DNA from: Mycosarcoma maydis
Taxonomy: Eukaryota > Basidiomycota > Ustilaginomycetes > Ustilaginales
Reading direction: 5' to 3'
Assembly: GCF_000328475.2 (NCBI RefSeq)
Contig: NC_026483.1
Span: 248,001-312,000, forward strand
DNA: 64,000 nucleotides
The position numbers were made by a program, and so were the translations under genes. The notes under the pieces are model-generated. The model was not told the origin of the DNA and ran no database searches. It saw only the letters and a program-made list of their open reading frames with translations. Of this stretch, positions 21,001 through 32,736 are shown one piece after another (the stretch's first letter is position 1; the number at the start of each line of letters is the position of its first letter).

Positions 21001-22279
21001 GCGAGTCAGGGCCCGACAAAGGAGCCAGGACGCGACGAGCGGGTCGTGGGGTTCGTCGTTCCTCCACGTCGTCGTCATCGTCGGCACGAATCTCTTGCTC
21101 GGTGTTGATGGGCATGTGGTCCGAATCGATGGACCGTGTGGCGGATGACTGGGCGGCATCTACCTCGCTGTCGTCGGCATCATCCGCAAACATTTCGGCG
21201 TCTTCAGCGCCATCTGAGCCGCTGCCACTGGCCTCGGCCGCGTGGCTGCGCAGATCTTCGGATGAGCTTGCACCAGCCATGTCGGCAGCGCGAGCCTGTG
21301 CAGACGACAGTGCTCGAGGGGTGCCATCTGGCGCTACAGAAGGAGCGCCGCCGGACGAAGCAAGGGAGAGAGGATCGATGGCATCGATCAAGGGCATGGG
21401 AGGATGAGCTTCGCCAGCATCTACGACGGGCATGGGGGATGGTTGGGATGGAAGAAAGTCGTCGACGCTGCTCTGTGCTTCCATACTGGCAAAGACGGAT
21501 GAGCGGCGCGCCGAGACAGGATCTTCGAGCGGCGTAGTCGGCCGTGTCTCTGTAAGCAGACGGTCGTGGATGCTGGAAGGTGCTGGCACGTTGCGGCTCG
21601 GTTGTGCAGGAGCAAAGTGAGCGGTCTGCAGAGGGTCGACTTGAGGAGCTGCGGAGTAGGTTGCATCAGCATGGACTGGCGCGTGGGTGAGTGCGTCGGG
21701 TGAGGCGTGATGGCGGCGCGCACGGCCGTCGTCTTGGATAGTAGCGATGTGGGCATGGGATATAGAGGCGGGCTCGAGGCGATCTCGGTTGGAGCGATCG
21801 TCTCGACGCGCTTCTTGTCGTTGATGCTGAAGCATAGCCTCTTTGCGTCGTTCGTCTTTGAGCCTATCCATGCTTCGCAGATACGATTCGAGCACGCGAA
21901 TGGTGACGGGCACCATGCCCGCCTCGACCACCCGAGTACGGACGCTTTCGCTGCCACGCACACCAATGTTGACGACGCATTGAAAAGCGAGACTCCACTT
22001 CCAGACGGCCTGCATCTCCTTGATGGAAAAAGCGCGAACCTGTGGAGACGGCGACTTGGGTACGGTTCGAAGAATGCGGATCAGACGTTCGAGACCTCCA
22101 TCTAACGTGACCATTTCACGGATGCGTGGCGAGGTAGATGTGAGGTAGGCCAGATGGTTGAGCGAGTTGATGAGCGGCAACGTGGCTGTGCAGTCGATGG
22201 CTCGCCGATCATAGACAGCCGATGAGATGCAAACGCTCGCCTTGTTTTGGGCGGGATTGCAAAAATTGGACTCCCTCAT
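18014..22279 (-). CDS. Mub1/SamB-type MYND zinc-finger protein
   Basis: A 1421-residue protein of the fungal Mub1/SamB family. In yeast, Mub1 partners the Ubr2 ubiquitin ligase to degrade the proteasome regulator Rpn4; in Aspergillus, SamB affects growth polarity. The start MRESNF, the block YDRRAIDCTATLPLINSLNHL, and then an armadillo-like N-terminal region match the family start exactly, supporting the ATG at 22279. The MYND finger (CGKWEEYPREFAKCRRCRKAKYC in outline) begins near residue 750 and ends with WCS. Between them lie two His runs (about 14 and 10 residues), Gln-rich and acidic stretches. The C-terminal 600 residues are low complexity. This is far longer than yeast Mub1, mainly through disordered insertions. 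No intron seen. Confidence 0.9.
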   Translation of the reverse strand: MRESNFCNPAQNKASVCISSAVYDRRAIDCTATLPLINSLNHLAYLTSTSPRIREMVTLDGGLERLIRILRTVPKSPSPQVRAFSIKEMQAVWKWSLAFQCVVNIGVRGSESVRTRVVEAGMVPVTIRVLESYLRSMDRLKDERRKEAMLQHQRQEARRDDRSNRDRLEPASISHAHIATIQDDGRARRHHASPDALTHAPVHADATYSAAPQVDPLQTAHFAPAQPSRNVPAPSSIHDRLLTETRPTTPLEDPVSARRSSVFASMEAQSSVDDFLPSQPSPMPVVDAGEAHPPMPLIDAIDPLSLASSGGAPSVAPDGTPRALSSAQARAADMAGASSSEDLRSHAAEASGSGSDGAEDAEMFADDADDSEVDAAQSSATRSIDSDHMPINTEQEIRADDDDDVEERRTPRPARRVLAPLSGPDSPPRAAHSFVTPNRPTNAMAPALFERQDTVRPSRDLPTASGSSLAASTNLASTALAAQVGSQDASDNRNLLFDRQPARDQQSVTAHAQPDASQQAQPLSRQHQFYHHHHHHHHHHHHAQHQQHANHQQRPQLARHDDQQQQPHHHHHHHHHQHRSIAPRDEARTEATRTAQPTPEAPVAHPAVVQLSNLADTNARAGIDVVYREEEVLLSLQLLAYLSKYAHVRILFHSSDFTGASLMGPLDALSDELEKATKRNKSWDPSEPPRRNVFSIAEKFTLRSSRSNSAAYPAPRLSMEIQYWAGVIMRNACRKDESRGGIRQCANMLCGKWEEYPREFAKCRRCRKAKYCSKQCQSKGWQMGHRYWCSAKADEGDAKEKERDKPTDPHRAGRQEEGDGAALRAVPTTAQIGDHAEFAAGFANAAEDGLHNPGVQRLRRTDDADLVEMDDTDATMRRWQAGNAADGSHDVRLARDAGPRINSRSDVNLSSSEHASGRGGHSQPVGLGSAQVGTSDPRDSAMHTAYTDANSQGDGPSQMLPLVSSASLPVDTNVEPRHTAGVSEDDDTWMASAPGPGAPRLGMMPSPYADASGVAGPSTSSPWYATGRDGVPNADTGASSAFTSNTSSPSRVTTVDRSAQPSRGARRGVVPGSMGLPSTMLRQDLRDRRVTSLASLDTVDGSDISEDETERRLAQTQGILPAFAAAAAAAGLRAREGEAPPQAPQRTDLAGRPLPPPVIASQNGEEDELALGGRATPGVIGEQDFATGEIDQMLGHWATRRPGGIGLQHRLAEVRADLPSPERSLSPEAGDYGARVEASEAVMGARSDDEDLGSTSRAVRYAGLYGQVPFHAGIVRGQTPQPHHRLNQQRSASGFSQFGPHGARFGYGESMGEPSTLQGYRPSMISSPLAQTPVRRTSGQDLDETSTNVVNNLEQAAHSLRHVHQRPASSSGILYGSEDVAMTNGVGTEREAGGLMHSRLSSFPDEVLEDVDDRDSISMEL
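20549..20693 (-). repeat. Two histidine-codon repeat tracts in the MYND gene
   Basis: CAC/CAT codon runs at about 20549-20579 and 20651-20693 encode about 10 and 14 consecutive His residues, separated by a Gln/His/Asn-rich linker. Codons in the longer tract are mixed CAC and CAT, while the shorter is nearly pure CAC, so the shorter tract is the likelier one to vary in length between strains. Confidence 0.85.
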
Positions 22280-25166
22280 TGCACAGGAGGGAGAATGTCA
22301 CGTACGCAAAGAGATGCGTACGGACGGGGATGGGCGCAGAATGTCTCTTATGATTATGAGTAAGACGAGAGGCGAAAAACGCAAGAGGATCGACGGGAGA
22401 GCGACCACGAATGAGACCAACGCGGAGAGCCATCCAGTGCTAAAAAATCCACATCGAGCACCACGAGGTGAGTGAGTGAGCGAAGGCGGTTTTGAGGGCG
22501 AAACGCAGCTAGCAAAACCAAGCAACAAGACGGATCGTGGGAACAAAAGTCGTGCGGTCGATGGAAGACACTGGAGAGATTTCTTTGAGCAACGTACCTT
22601 GTTGGTGACCAAAGATGGATGGTGATGAGGGTCGGTGGTACGATCGTGACAAGGGATCATCGACGGTTTGGAGGTGGAAAAGATGCTTTTGCAGAAGTAT
22701 GCGAATGATATGCAGATGCTAGAAAAGACGTTCGTGGTTGCTTTCAGATGATCTGTCGTCTGACGCCGAGGATGATGCTGAATGACGCGGAAGAAGGACA
22801 GCTGAGTTCGCCAGAGATACGTGAACCACTGTGTGCGAACCAACTTGGGCTAAGTTGAAACGAGTGCTACGGAGAGGGTGTAGAGGTTGAACAGAATCGA
22901 CAGGCGCCAGATGCCGAGCAGACAAAACGCGGCAGCGATGTACGCCGTCCTTGTGATGTGCAGAGAAAGTCGAGTCAAGATGAGAAGTTGGGATTGGGGT
23001 TCAAGAGATGATGACGACGGTGTAGAGGAGATAGTCGATCCAGGCTGGCTGGCTCGCTCGCTCGCTGAGCTGAGCTGTACGCGGAGAGAATTCGAGGCGG
23101 AGACGAGGCACAAGGCGAACCGAGACTTGGAGCGAAAAAAACAGATTCACGACTTGGACTCAAAGCGTCAGACTGTCAAGGCGAAGGCGGCGGCGGCGGC
23201 GGCTGCTAAGTTTACTCGCGACTGTGACTGCTGTTGGCTGCAAGCCGGTGTGAGTCAAGTCGTGAGTCGCTTTCCATTGACGATTGAGTTTCCATGCCAA
23301 CCAAGGTCGTCTGGCTTGGCCCCAGTGTGCTTTGACCTGCTGCCTAATTTACCCGCAGCTTTTTGTCTTAATTTCCACATTTCGCCATTATTCGTGATTT
23401 GTGATTTCGACTCGCGTTGGGTTCGTGGTAGTTGTGACTTGGCGGCTGGCGCACCGTGGCGGAACGGGAATTTCGTGATCATATCGGGCTCAAATTAGCC
23501 ATCTGCGTCGCAGCGGACAAGCGCCGCCAAGCTCAACTTTCGAAATGAAAAGGGTCCAAGAATCACACACTTCACGCTTGACTCACAGTCACAAAGTCCT
23601 GCGTCACATCAACTCACCAGTGTGAATTCAGCTGTGATGTGTATATGAAACTCGAAATTAGCTTTGGAGCCACTTTGCCCGATTCAAGATTGTGGATGTA
23701 CGATGTACACTTGAACTTGGGCCCTTCAACCAGCCACTTGAGGAGGACACTATGACTGCGGGGCTCCCGATTCACGATTGGTCATCTAGCCGCCCTTATT
23801 TCAAATCAGGACGTGTTAGTCAATCAGAGTTATGAGTTGCAACTCAGCTTCTCGTCGTGCGTTCCGTTTCTCGTCAGGCAAGAGCGTTGAGTCGGCCATA
23901 GTGATTGCGAGCAGGCACGATCGTGAATGGCTTGAGCTTCGCAGCGCGCGATCACAGGTTCAAGCCTCAACCAAGCAAGCTGAGCGCTGCGAAAATCGTG
24001 AATGCACATGACAGACACGCTCTCATACCATGCATGTACCCTTTTGTGGCTGCAGTGATGAGCTGCAAGCAGCGTCAGTAACCACGTCGATCAAGTCAAG
24101 GAGTATGCTCTCGTATTTTACGGCGCGAATGCATGTGCCTGGTCAGACGAGCTGCCCTTGCCCCCAGGCTGCACAATCACGAACCACCAATCACGAATGG
24201 GCTAGGGCTAGCAACTAACTTACGATGAGTGTGCACTGAATCATAAATGCCGGAGCAAACATTCGCGAATCGCTTAACCACTCACAACTGAAATCGTTGG
24301 TTTTGAGCCATCACCTACCTGCAATCAGTTGCCGAGGTGTGTGTGTCCAAGCACTTTGAACCCCCTTACATGTTTCCATTCGTGATTCTTCCAGCCTCAG
24401 CCTCAGCCTCACTCTCTCTCTTTCTCTCTCGGCTGCTGACTTATATGCTCTGCTGTTGTTGCCTCATAGCACATTCACCTCGGCCTCGGCCTCGGCTGCG
24501 GCGTGTCGGTCACCAATACCCCTGACCTGGCTTTCGCACATCACATGGCGTACTCACAGTACAGCTTGGCCATGTCAGAGACCGCGTGAACAAGTTTCAT
24601 TCGACTCGCTTCGCGCTTCACGTCTGCTTCGATCCGATCTTTGTCTTTCCACTCTCCGCACCCGCTTCCAAATGTAGAGCCGCGCGGATCCTTCCGCTCA
24701 TCGCGCCACACACTCGCACCCGCTCTTCTTCTCTGCACATAGGTTCTCTGCTCGCGAAATCTGTGCTGCACAGTCGTTGTAACCAAGCAAGAGTGCACTG
24801 TTTATGTTTTTTGCTGAAGTTACCAATAGAGACTAGCAAGTCGAGTGGACTAAAAGGGGGTCGTGAATCGTTACAAGTGAATCAGACGCAGAAGTCGAAG
24901 GATAAAAAAGCCTTAAGAAATGGTCGGGTAGAGGATACGAGGTGATAGCATAGGAACAAGACGATACACCACGAAACCAGATCGGCACGTTGCAAACCGA
25001 CCCAAGCAAGCAGATGAACTGTGCCTCTCAGATTGACCGTTGGAGCAAGTAGCAGAAATACGCAAAAAAAAGAATGTGATGGTCAACCTGGACAAAGCAA
25101 CTACAAAGCCGCAGCTTCGTTACTTGATTCGGTTCGAACTTCGGCGACCGACATTGGCATCTACTG
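22280..25166. other. 2.9 kb intergenic region upstream of the MYND gene
   Basis: No supported gene. The first 600 bases are probably the leader and promoter of the MYND gene. An open frame of about 196 codons begins with the ATG at 22911 on the plus strand, with a short Ala run and no recognisable domain; it is more likely chance. Heptamers of the ATTCACG type occur near 23768 and 24176-24200. The right end is the 3' region of the cyclin gene. Confidence 0.5.
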
Positions 25167-27101
25167 TCAAGGCTGACCTGCTTGAGTCGACCCTGCCGCT
25201 GCTGCAGCAGCGGCGAGTAGTGCGCTGTGGTTCTGGAAGGCCCAATCACGCGCAAAGACGCTGGCCCGGAGAAACTTTTTGTTCGAGTACTTGCGGTAGA
25301 CAAACTGCTCCTCAAAGCCTTGGTCCAGCAAACGCTCGAGTAATAGATTCGCGCCGGGGACCAGCTGCTCTTCGGTAAAGTCAGAGTAGTAGACAAAGGC
25401 GTCATCCCACTCGCCTCCCAGCATCTTTTTGGCCAAAAACATGCCCACAGCGGCCACAAGACTGGGCCGAGCACGCAGGAAGCGATGATCCAGCAGCGCC
25501 AGCTCCATCAGGAACTTGGACAGGGTACGGGTGCGAATGTCGTAGTCGTCCGCCTTGGAGATCTTTCGCACCCAAGAGTAAGGTGAGCAGTAGGACGAAA
25601 TGTTAAAGTCCAACGTCGAGAGGATGATGCGCTCGCCCTTGAGGATCTCCTCTTGCGAGTAGCCACCCTCGGTCATGTAGACAAACTCCTTGACGCTAGG
25701 CGCCAGGATCTCTTCGTACTTTGCTGCAATAAACATGGCCGTGACACCGACGAGCTGCAGCTTGGCCAGGCTGACCACGCGCACGCTCAGGAAGCGGTCG
25801 ACCACATTGATGGCAATCCACAACGTCTCTGGCAGCATGTGGTAGCGCATGTGCACCTGCAAGAGCCAGTCGACGAGCGTAGCACGCATGTGCCAGTGAA
25901 TCTCGCTCTGAAACTCCATGTAATTCGGGTTGGCCATGGTCTCGCGCTCGCACCGAGCCATGTAGCTAAAGATCTCATTCGAGTACTCGGCCACCATACT
26001 CGTGTCGCGTACCTCCTCGGGATCGAGCCCCATGACGATCAGCTCGTCTTCGTGCGCAGCCAGCTCAGCCGAGAGCTGACCGGCGGCGACTGCTTCTGCA
26101 TGTTGTGCTTGCGCGCGCGCCGCACGAGGCTGAATGACTTCCTCCTGGTAGCGAGACTTGATCAAGGCCACCTTGCGTCGCGCGGCCTCCTCCAGCTCCG
26201 GATGTAACGAGACCAAACCCTCTGGATCAATGTTGAAGTCGAGCATGTCGCCGTCCTCGGCAGAGGTGACGCTCTCGGGTCTTGCACCGGCATCGAGTCG
26301 TTCCGAATCGAGCCAGTTGGCCTTGTCTACGCCGATGTCCTCTGCGGTATCGTCGTCGCTGCTCGAAGTAGAGGCGACATCTGACATCTCGTCCTCTTCG
26401 ACATGGTCACTGTGCTGCGAGCCGGCGAGGTCGCGGATGTCTGCGTCTTCGTGCAGCCTGCTGCTTCCTGCTTCGTCGCTGATGCCCACCTTGACTGAAG
26501 CGGAGCTCTGGAAGGGTGGGAGGAGTTGTGACGCCTCCACATGCATAGACTCGGCAGCGGCTGGTGCACAGTCACGTTGTTCCGAGACAGAGCGTGTTGG
26601 GCCAGAGAGTCTCTGCTCGGACGTGGATCGCGAACGGGCGTCGCGGAGACGGGTCATGCTTTTTGTGTGTTGAGAGCGCAGGCCATTGTGGCCGGGCGCC
26701 AGCTTGACGGCGCCATCTGCTAGTGCATTGGCTCTGGCGACGCCAGCACGATTACTGACGTCAGAAAGGGCAGCGCGTTGTGGCATGGATCTGGAATCGG
26801 CTCGGAGTTTACCTGCGGTAGAGGGGCCGACCAATTTTGTTGACTTGGCTTTTGCCAGATGACTTGTGGAGGCAGCTTCTGTGAGATGGATGCGGTCGCC
26901 GCTACGAGAAGCTGGGATGCCTCCTGGTCGGCTGATGCGTGACCTTGTCACGGTAGGTTGCTGCTCGAGTTACAACAAGCCGAGAGCGAGAATCGAAAGA
27001 GGACAAGAGCATCAATGTCAGTCCTGTTCAGCAGCAAAGAGGACAAGAATAGCAAGGAAGACGTCGAAGCAAAGACTCACTCTGACGGCAGGTTGAGCCA
27101 T
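25167..27101 (-). CDS. B-type (mitotic) cyclin, two exons
   Basis: Regulatory subunit of the mitotic cyclin-dependent kinase. The large exon (25167-26960) has no ATG at its 5' end. An upstream exon at 27081-27101 (ATG, seven codons) is joined by an intron with donor GTGAGT and acceptor GAGCAG, both in phase 0, giving 604 residues. The N-terminal region holds a destruction box RAALSDVSN at about 69-77, close to that of fission yeast Cdc13. The cyclin N box starts near 329 and contains MRATLVDWLLQVH and FIAAKYEE; the C box follows to about 585. Destruction by the APC/C in mitosis is inferred from the box. Smut fungi have two B cyclins (Clb1, Clb2); I cannot tell which this is. The transcript leader is long and pyrimidine rich. 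Confidence 0.93.
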
Positions 27102-30100
27102 ATTGTATGATAAAGCAACAGACCGAACGCTTCAGGCCTCGACTCAAGACTCGAAGCTCGATCAGGACGATGCGACTGATGTGATACAGATGCGCATGAA
27201 ATCCGATGGGGCTGAAGATGCTGAAGCCAATAGCAGAAAGGCAAGATGGTGACGTTCAGGGTAGTGCGTGGATGTGTTGGCGGTGAGTTTTGCGTGTCGA
27301 GGGTAGTCAAAATAAAAGACTGAGCTTCAGACGGCGGAAGCAATGCAGATATGAGTAAAAGAAGCAGGCCTATGCTATCGAAGGCTGGCACAGATGTTGA
27401 GGTACAGGTCAAAGACGAATGCGAGCGTGATTCGTGTGATTTTGAGTGCGGTACCCTGCAGATGTACGCAGAGAGGTATCTAGATGCTTCTGAAATGGTA
27501 TAGCAAAAGGCTTTCAAAAGTATGCTCGGATGTGGACAACGAAGACGACGAGGCGGTGGAGATGCGATGCTGAAGAACAAGAAGTGAGAGGCAAGTCGAG
27601 AAACCGGGTTGGAAGAAGCGGAGGGATTCCCCGTAGAGCAAGACGCGGGTTGTCAGGAAGCTTCGGGAAAGATCGTGCAGGGAGATGGAGAATGGGAGAC
27701 GAAGAGGCTTGAAGATGGTGTAGAAAGCCTGAGCAGATGGATGAGATGCAGTGAGAGCAAGATCGCAAGCCAGCCCAACGCGTCGGCGCAGAGGAACGAA
27801 AGCGGAGAGCTACAGAAGCTCAAGAAAGAGTTGGAAGCGCCGCGCAGCACGAAGCGGTCTTAGAAAGTAGAAGAGGGGAGAGTGATCGTGACGAGAAAGA
27901 TGTGAAGGGAGACAAGGATGAGAAAGAGGAGGAGGAGGAGGAGGAGGAGGGGGAGGAGGGGGAGAAGGAGGACTTGAGGGTCAACAACTGGACTTGTGAT
28001 GAGCAACAGGCAAATGAAAGCGAATAGCAGCCGGCTCTTGGTGGGTGAGCAGAGCACTTTGAGCGTCAACACACAAGTAAGAGACTGGCTGACAGTGTCG
28101 TTTTTCATGGCCAAACTTTGACTGCATCATTCACGATTAGCGGGTCGGGCAGTTTACCTATAAATATTCCAATAAAGAGGATAAATCAAAATAAATACGT
28201 AAAATCACGAATACCGTTTTGTGATTATTCACAGAGCGACAACAGCAGCAACAGCAGCAACAGCAGCAACAGCAGCAGGCGGCTGAAACTCAACCGCAAC
28301 ATTGGACGGCATGTTTGTGTTTTGGCGCACTCTCAAGGAGCCCTTTGATATGTTTTGCTCCAGTCGCTCTTGCTGATGAAAGCTCCGGTAGTTTCAAGAG
28401 CTGCTACGCTACCATGCCTCGACCGAGGAGCTCAGCGATGGAAGCGAACTTGCGTCAATGTGACGAACTGGTGTTGCCGGCGTAAAGCGGTGAGCGACTT
28501 CGTTAACTTGCAGAGCTTGTCCAGGAAACCAAGGCGTGCCGGATTCTGGATGAATTCCATTTCATCACACATCACATTCATCCCACCCCATCGAACGGAC
28601 AAGCGAACGACGAAGGTACGAACAGATGGACAGACGATGAAGCGCTCGCCTCGGCCAAAGGGAATGAAAAAGGAAGAAAAATAAACATACCTAGAAAGAA
28701 CAAAGCAGTCTGCATGCATTCGGATTGAGCCTGCATAATGAGCCGCACCACAGCACAGACACTCGCACCTGTCACCGACCCAAGCGAGCTGAGCAGACGC
28801 ACATATTCACGATTCACAATCGAATCGCAGCCCAGCGCCGAGCGGAGCGGAGCGTGAGCGTGGGCGAGTTCACGACCAAACATCAGACGCACATCTACCT
28901 ACTCTCTCTAGCAGCACTCTTTTTAGCAGCAACACCGCCAACCCATTCAACCAAAACCCGATTCTTGAGATCAGTCGGGATTGTGCACAAGAATTTCCTT
29001 GGTCGATCTAGTACTCTCTTTGGTCGAGGCCGAGCGCAAGAGGACGAGTGAGGCCAAAGTAGTCACAAGTGTCGCCATAATCAAGAGTCAGGATTCTCAC
29101 CCTCTCTAGCTCGCCTCGATTCGCTATCTCAAAATCACAACATCTTGCTTTCTCGCTTGTGCACAAAAGCGTCGATCGATTTGTTACAGACACAAAAATT
29201 CCACCTCTTCCCATCGACACGCCATGCGGCGCCGTACCTCGTATAACCGGCAAGAAAGAGTACATCTACCCGCAGCCTGACGCGTGCAGCTCAGAATCAC
29301 GAATCAAAACTGTCAATCACTAAAACGTGGTGAAAAGCCCGCCGAGATACGAGAGGCTCAGGATTCGGTCGGTGTGCTGAAAACTCGCGCCGGTGGTCCT
29401 ACGCCTCGCTCTTCTACCGCATTGGCCTTGTAAGTTACCATGGAGCTGCTTCTGCCTTGTGTCTGTTGGTGTGATGAGATGCAGTATGCAGATGAGAGCG
29501 CAGCAACTCGTCTAGAACCAAAGCGATCAAGCGTACGTTAGCAGAGCGGACCTCGCGATTCATGTACAGGAATGCAGTTCCACCGATCGGCGGTCAAGCG
29601 AAGACAACACGCTGAAATCACACTCTCGCCTGCAGCCCGCAAAATTAAAGCGAAATAGAAAGCCGTAACCTTGGCGACGTGATTGGGGGGAGGCGGTTTG
29701 TTTGTGTTTTCGGTTTTCTGTTGTTTTTTTGGCTTTTTTTGTTTGTTTTTTTTTTTGTTTCGATGCGTTGGCTCTCGGTGCTTGTAGACATTTTCTCCGC
29801 ATCATTGTGATTTTCCGACATTCACGATTCTGTGATTCGTGATTCTTGCTTGCAATTTGCTCACAAACGTACCGTAGCAAGCAAGCTTCTCAGCGCTCCC
29901 GACACAGTAAGCATCCAGGCTTGGCAACCTTGTCGAATACGACACCGGGATTTCTGACGTGAGACAACCTATCCCGCTGCCCACCTCGTCCTTGTATACT
30001 TGACAGCACTAGCATCTTCAGCCCTCGCCTCGTTCCATTCCACCGCCGCCATCGTCAAGACCCATGCTAGTTCGGTCGCGACGTAAACAGTCACTCATCT

Positions 30101-32736
30101 TATATACAGCGTGCTGACGCGATCAGTTGTTCGCAGAATTTTGGACGCGCATGTTTTCTTCGATAGGACCGTGGATCTTGCGCACCATTCCACTTGACAC
30201 CTTGCTTAGCGAACTGATCACACTGGTCTCTGCTGCAGAGATCCGTCCCTTGGCAGGTGCACAATGCATCGCGAGCGGGCAAGCCTTGTTCCTAATCGGC
30301 ACGAAACGACATCTGATTTCGTGACATTCGCAAACAGATCGCTTGCAACGGACCCTTTCGTCTACGTCATGGATGCGAATCCACTGGCATGTGGTCGAGC
30401 ATGCCGGCGTTGCAATTCGCGACGGGTCCAAGATGGAACGACGCGACCCGCAAACCCGCTTGGGAATGTTCTAGGCTGCCATCCTCTTCAGCCATACCGT
30501 CCCGTGGGTTGGGCGTAATGAGACAAAGCCAGTGTAAATCGGCAAGAGCCCATTTCCGTTGCGTTCACACTTCGCCATTTGTCTCTCTTAGAAAGGGCAA
30601 GCGACTGCGGAGCTCAAGCGAGATCGTAGGGTCTGGCCCTCGCTCGCCACGGTAAGCTATCATCAGTTACCAGTGTCGCCTTATAGAAGCAGTCCGCATG
30701 TGAACCCTGTCGTGTCTTTTCTGAAATCACATGCGCGCTCACCTCCAGCCGCATTCACATAACCATCCCTCTTTTTCCCTCTCTATAATCACATTCAATT
30801 TCTGATATCACATTTTCGGCAGCATGAGCTTAATTTACGCCTTTCGGGTCTCTTGGCCGTCTCTGCGGGACACTGATTTATCATATCACGCCGTTACAAC
30901 CAAGATCTCCTCGAGGGCGTAGCTATCAGAGCGATATTCAATGCTATCTATCCTATTTTTTGAGCACGTCCTTTGCGCGGCTCTGTGAGTAGTCTCGTAA
31001 AAGACGGGTTGATTCAAGTTCTCATGACTGAATCGAGTTCGGTAAAGTCACGAGTGTTGGACTCGATCGAAATTAAGGGTCCAAGCAGGATCTCTGCTCC
31101 AAGTTTTCCGTCGAAATCGCCAAGGCTGTGTTCACTGACGCGCTAGCCGCGACGGCGTCACGTGGCGTACCATACCTTTTGTTAGTGGCCTCACTCAGTT
31201 CAAGCTTGGCCACGCCAGGCCGATACTCGATACACTTTGCAACGTCTGCAGCAGCATCCGCTTGCAGTAAGCCTTGGCAATCGTGCTGGTGTGCCGTTGT
31301 ACCATGGTAGTGCCAAGTGCCGTCGCCGTGTTGCCAGCGCATGCCGATCAGTACCATGTTGTCGCGAATCAGAGACGTGAGTCGTATTCACGGTTCCCGC
31401 AACCAGACAGACTCGAAGCGTCAAATCAGAATGAATCGATCAAACAAGAAAAATGGAGTGCGTTAATGAGGCCTTTAATTGCATCAAAAAACATGGTTCC
31501 AACAAGTACAATCACGAAGAGCATCGCCGTCGTCTCCATTCACGATTCAAATTGGGGGCTATGGCAAGGCTTCGCCGCCAGAAAAATCCATTCTGAACTC
31601 TTGATAACTCAATCGTCCGGTCTGACAGCGACCTAACGCCCCGAGGGCAGGCTAAGACAAACCGCTGTTACGCCCGTGTCTTTGTCACATATTTCACGAG
31701 TAATCAATGCACCACTCGTGACTCGTGACTCGATCATCATTCGTGATATGCTGTATTTGCCTCGCACGAGACAACATAACACAGGAGAACAACCGCGATC
31801 CTCTGGTGAAAATTGCGAGTCTAATTTCAGCTTTGGGTTTGCGTCACACCGCAGAATCTCGCAAGCTAACACGAGCCGTCAGCCTGATTTCCCAACTCGT
31901 GGCTAAACCGATCGATATCGCTGTCCAACCAGCGCAAACGCGAAAGTTAGAGAGAGCGTACGAGTCGACCCCGCACAAAGCATTCGCCCGCCTCCTTTCG
32001 ACCGGATGACTATGCACGTTCGACGCGCCTCAGGCCTTTTAAGCTCTGCCATTGTGTCAAGAGCCGCCGGACCGAACGTTGAAAGGCAACGCGGGTTCCG
32101 TGTCATGCCCACTCCCTGACTTCGTGTTCGGCATCTCATACAGTAGGCTCATCTTGTCAAGACAAAGTTCAATGAGGGTCTTTGTACGGGGAAAGGCGTG
32201 ACTCTCGCATGAAACCTTTAACAGGGTCGTGCACGCCTGCGCCTCATCTGGTGACGCTCTCGGCTGTGCTAATTTTTTGACCAAGAAACCCTGACATCGC
32301 CTGCTCAGAGGATCCGACTAGGAAGCTTCAGTCACGAGTCTGGGGTCTAGCCATGCGCAGTTGCCTCAATTCGTGTTCTTCTGGCAAAAGTGGGAAAATG
32401 TTCCTCGTCGATGGCATTTCCTCGTCGATGGCACTGAACATCAGCAAGACTTAGGTTACTCCTCGATCTGAATCACAAATTACGTACACTGACTGTTGTT
32501 TCGAAACGCGAAGCCACCAAGGGACAGCGCCTCTTCCTGATCTATCTACTGGCGCCCTTTTCTTCGGCCCAGCAATCACGAATACTGCACCTCACACACT
32601 TATATGTCACACTGACATTGGAAAGGTGCAGCGGACGAATACCGGCAAAAGCAAGCGACAAAGCCATCGCCGTGGCCAGCGATCTCTCAAACACAGGTTC
32701 AGCTCATGCCTCGAAATCCAACATTCTGTGAAGATC
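27102..32736. other. 5.6 kb gene-poor region
   Basis: The longest stretch without a supported gene. The first 1 kb is probably the leader and promoter of the cyclin, with a long purine tract (pyrimidine in the transcript) at about 27921-27970. Further on are a CAG/CAA repeat at about 28239-28280, T/G-rich low-complexity at about 29700-29760 and scattered heptamers (28126, 28808, 29296, 29820-29846, 32575). Short open frames exist (for example 30151-30324) but none looks conserved. A non-coding RNA gene or a spliced gene of short exons could be hidden here. Confidence 0.5.
28239..28280 (+). repeat. CAACAGCAG trinucleotide repeat
   Basis: An AACAGCAGC-type repeat of about 40 bases. In one plus-strand frame it reads as 13 Gln codons and remains open for about 65 further codons, but no ATG precedes it in frame. 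Confidence 0.8.

Noticed and set aside
22911..23498. 196-codon plus-strand frame with an Ala run
   Set aside because: Composition changes abruptly, no domain is seen, and it overlaps the probable promoter and leader of the MYND gene.
32626..32736. Upstream start for the disordered protein
   Set aside because: The codon at 32626 is GTG; the first ATG in frame is at 32737.
27102..32736. tRNA or 5S rRNA genes in the gene-poor region
   Set aside because: I looked for T-loop and 5S core patterns by eye in the gaps and found no convincing fold; a covariance-model scan would be decisive.
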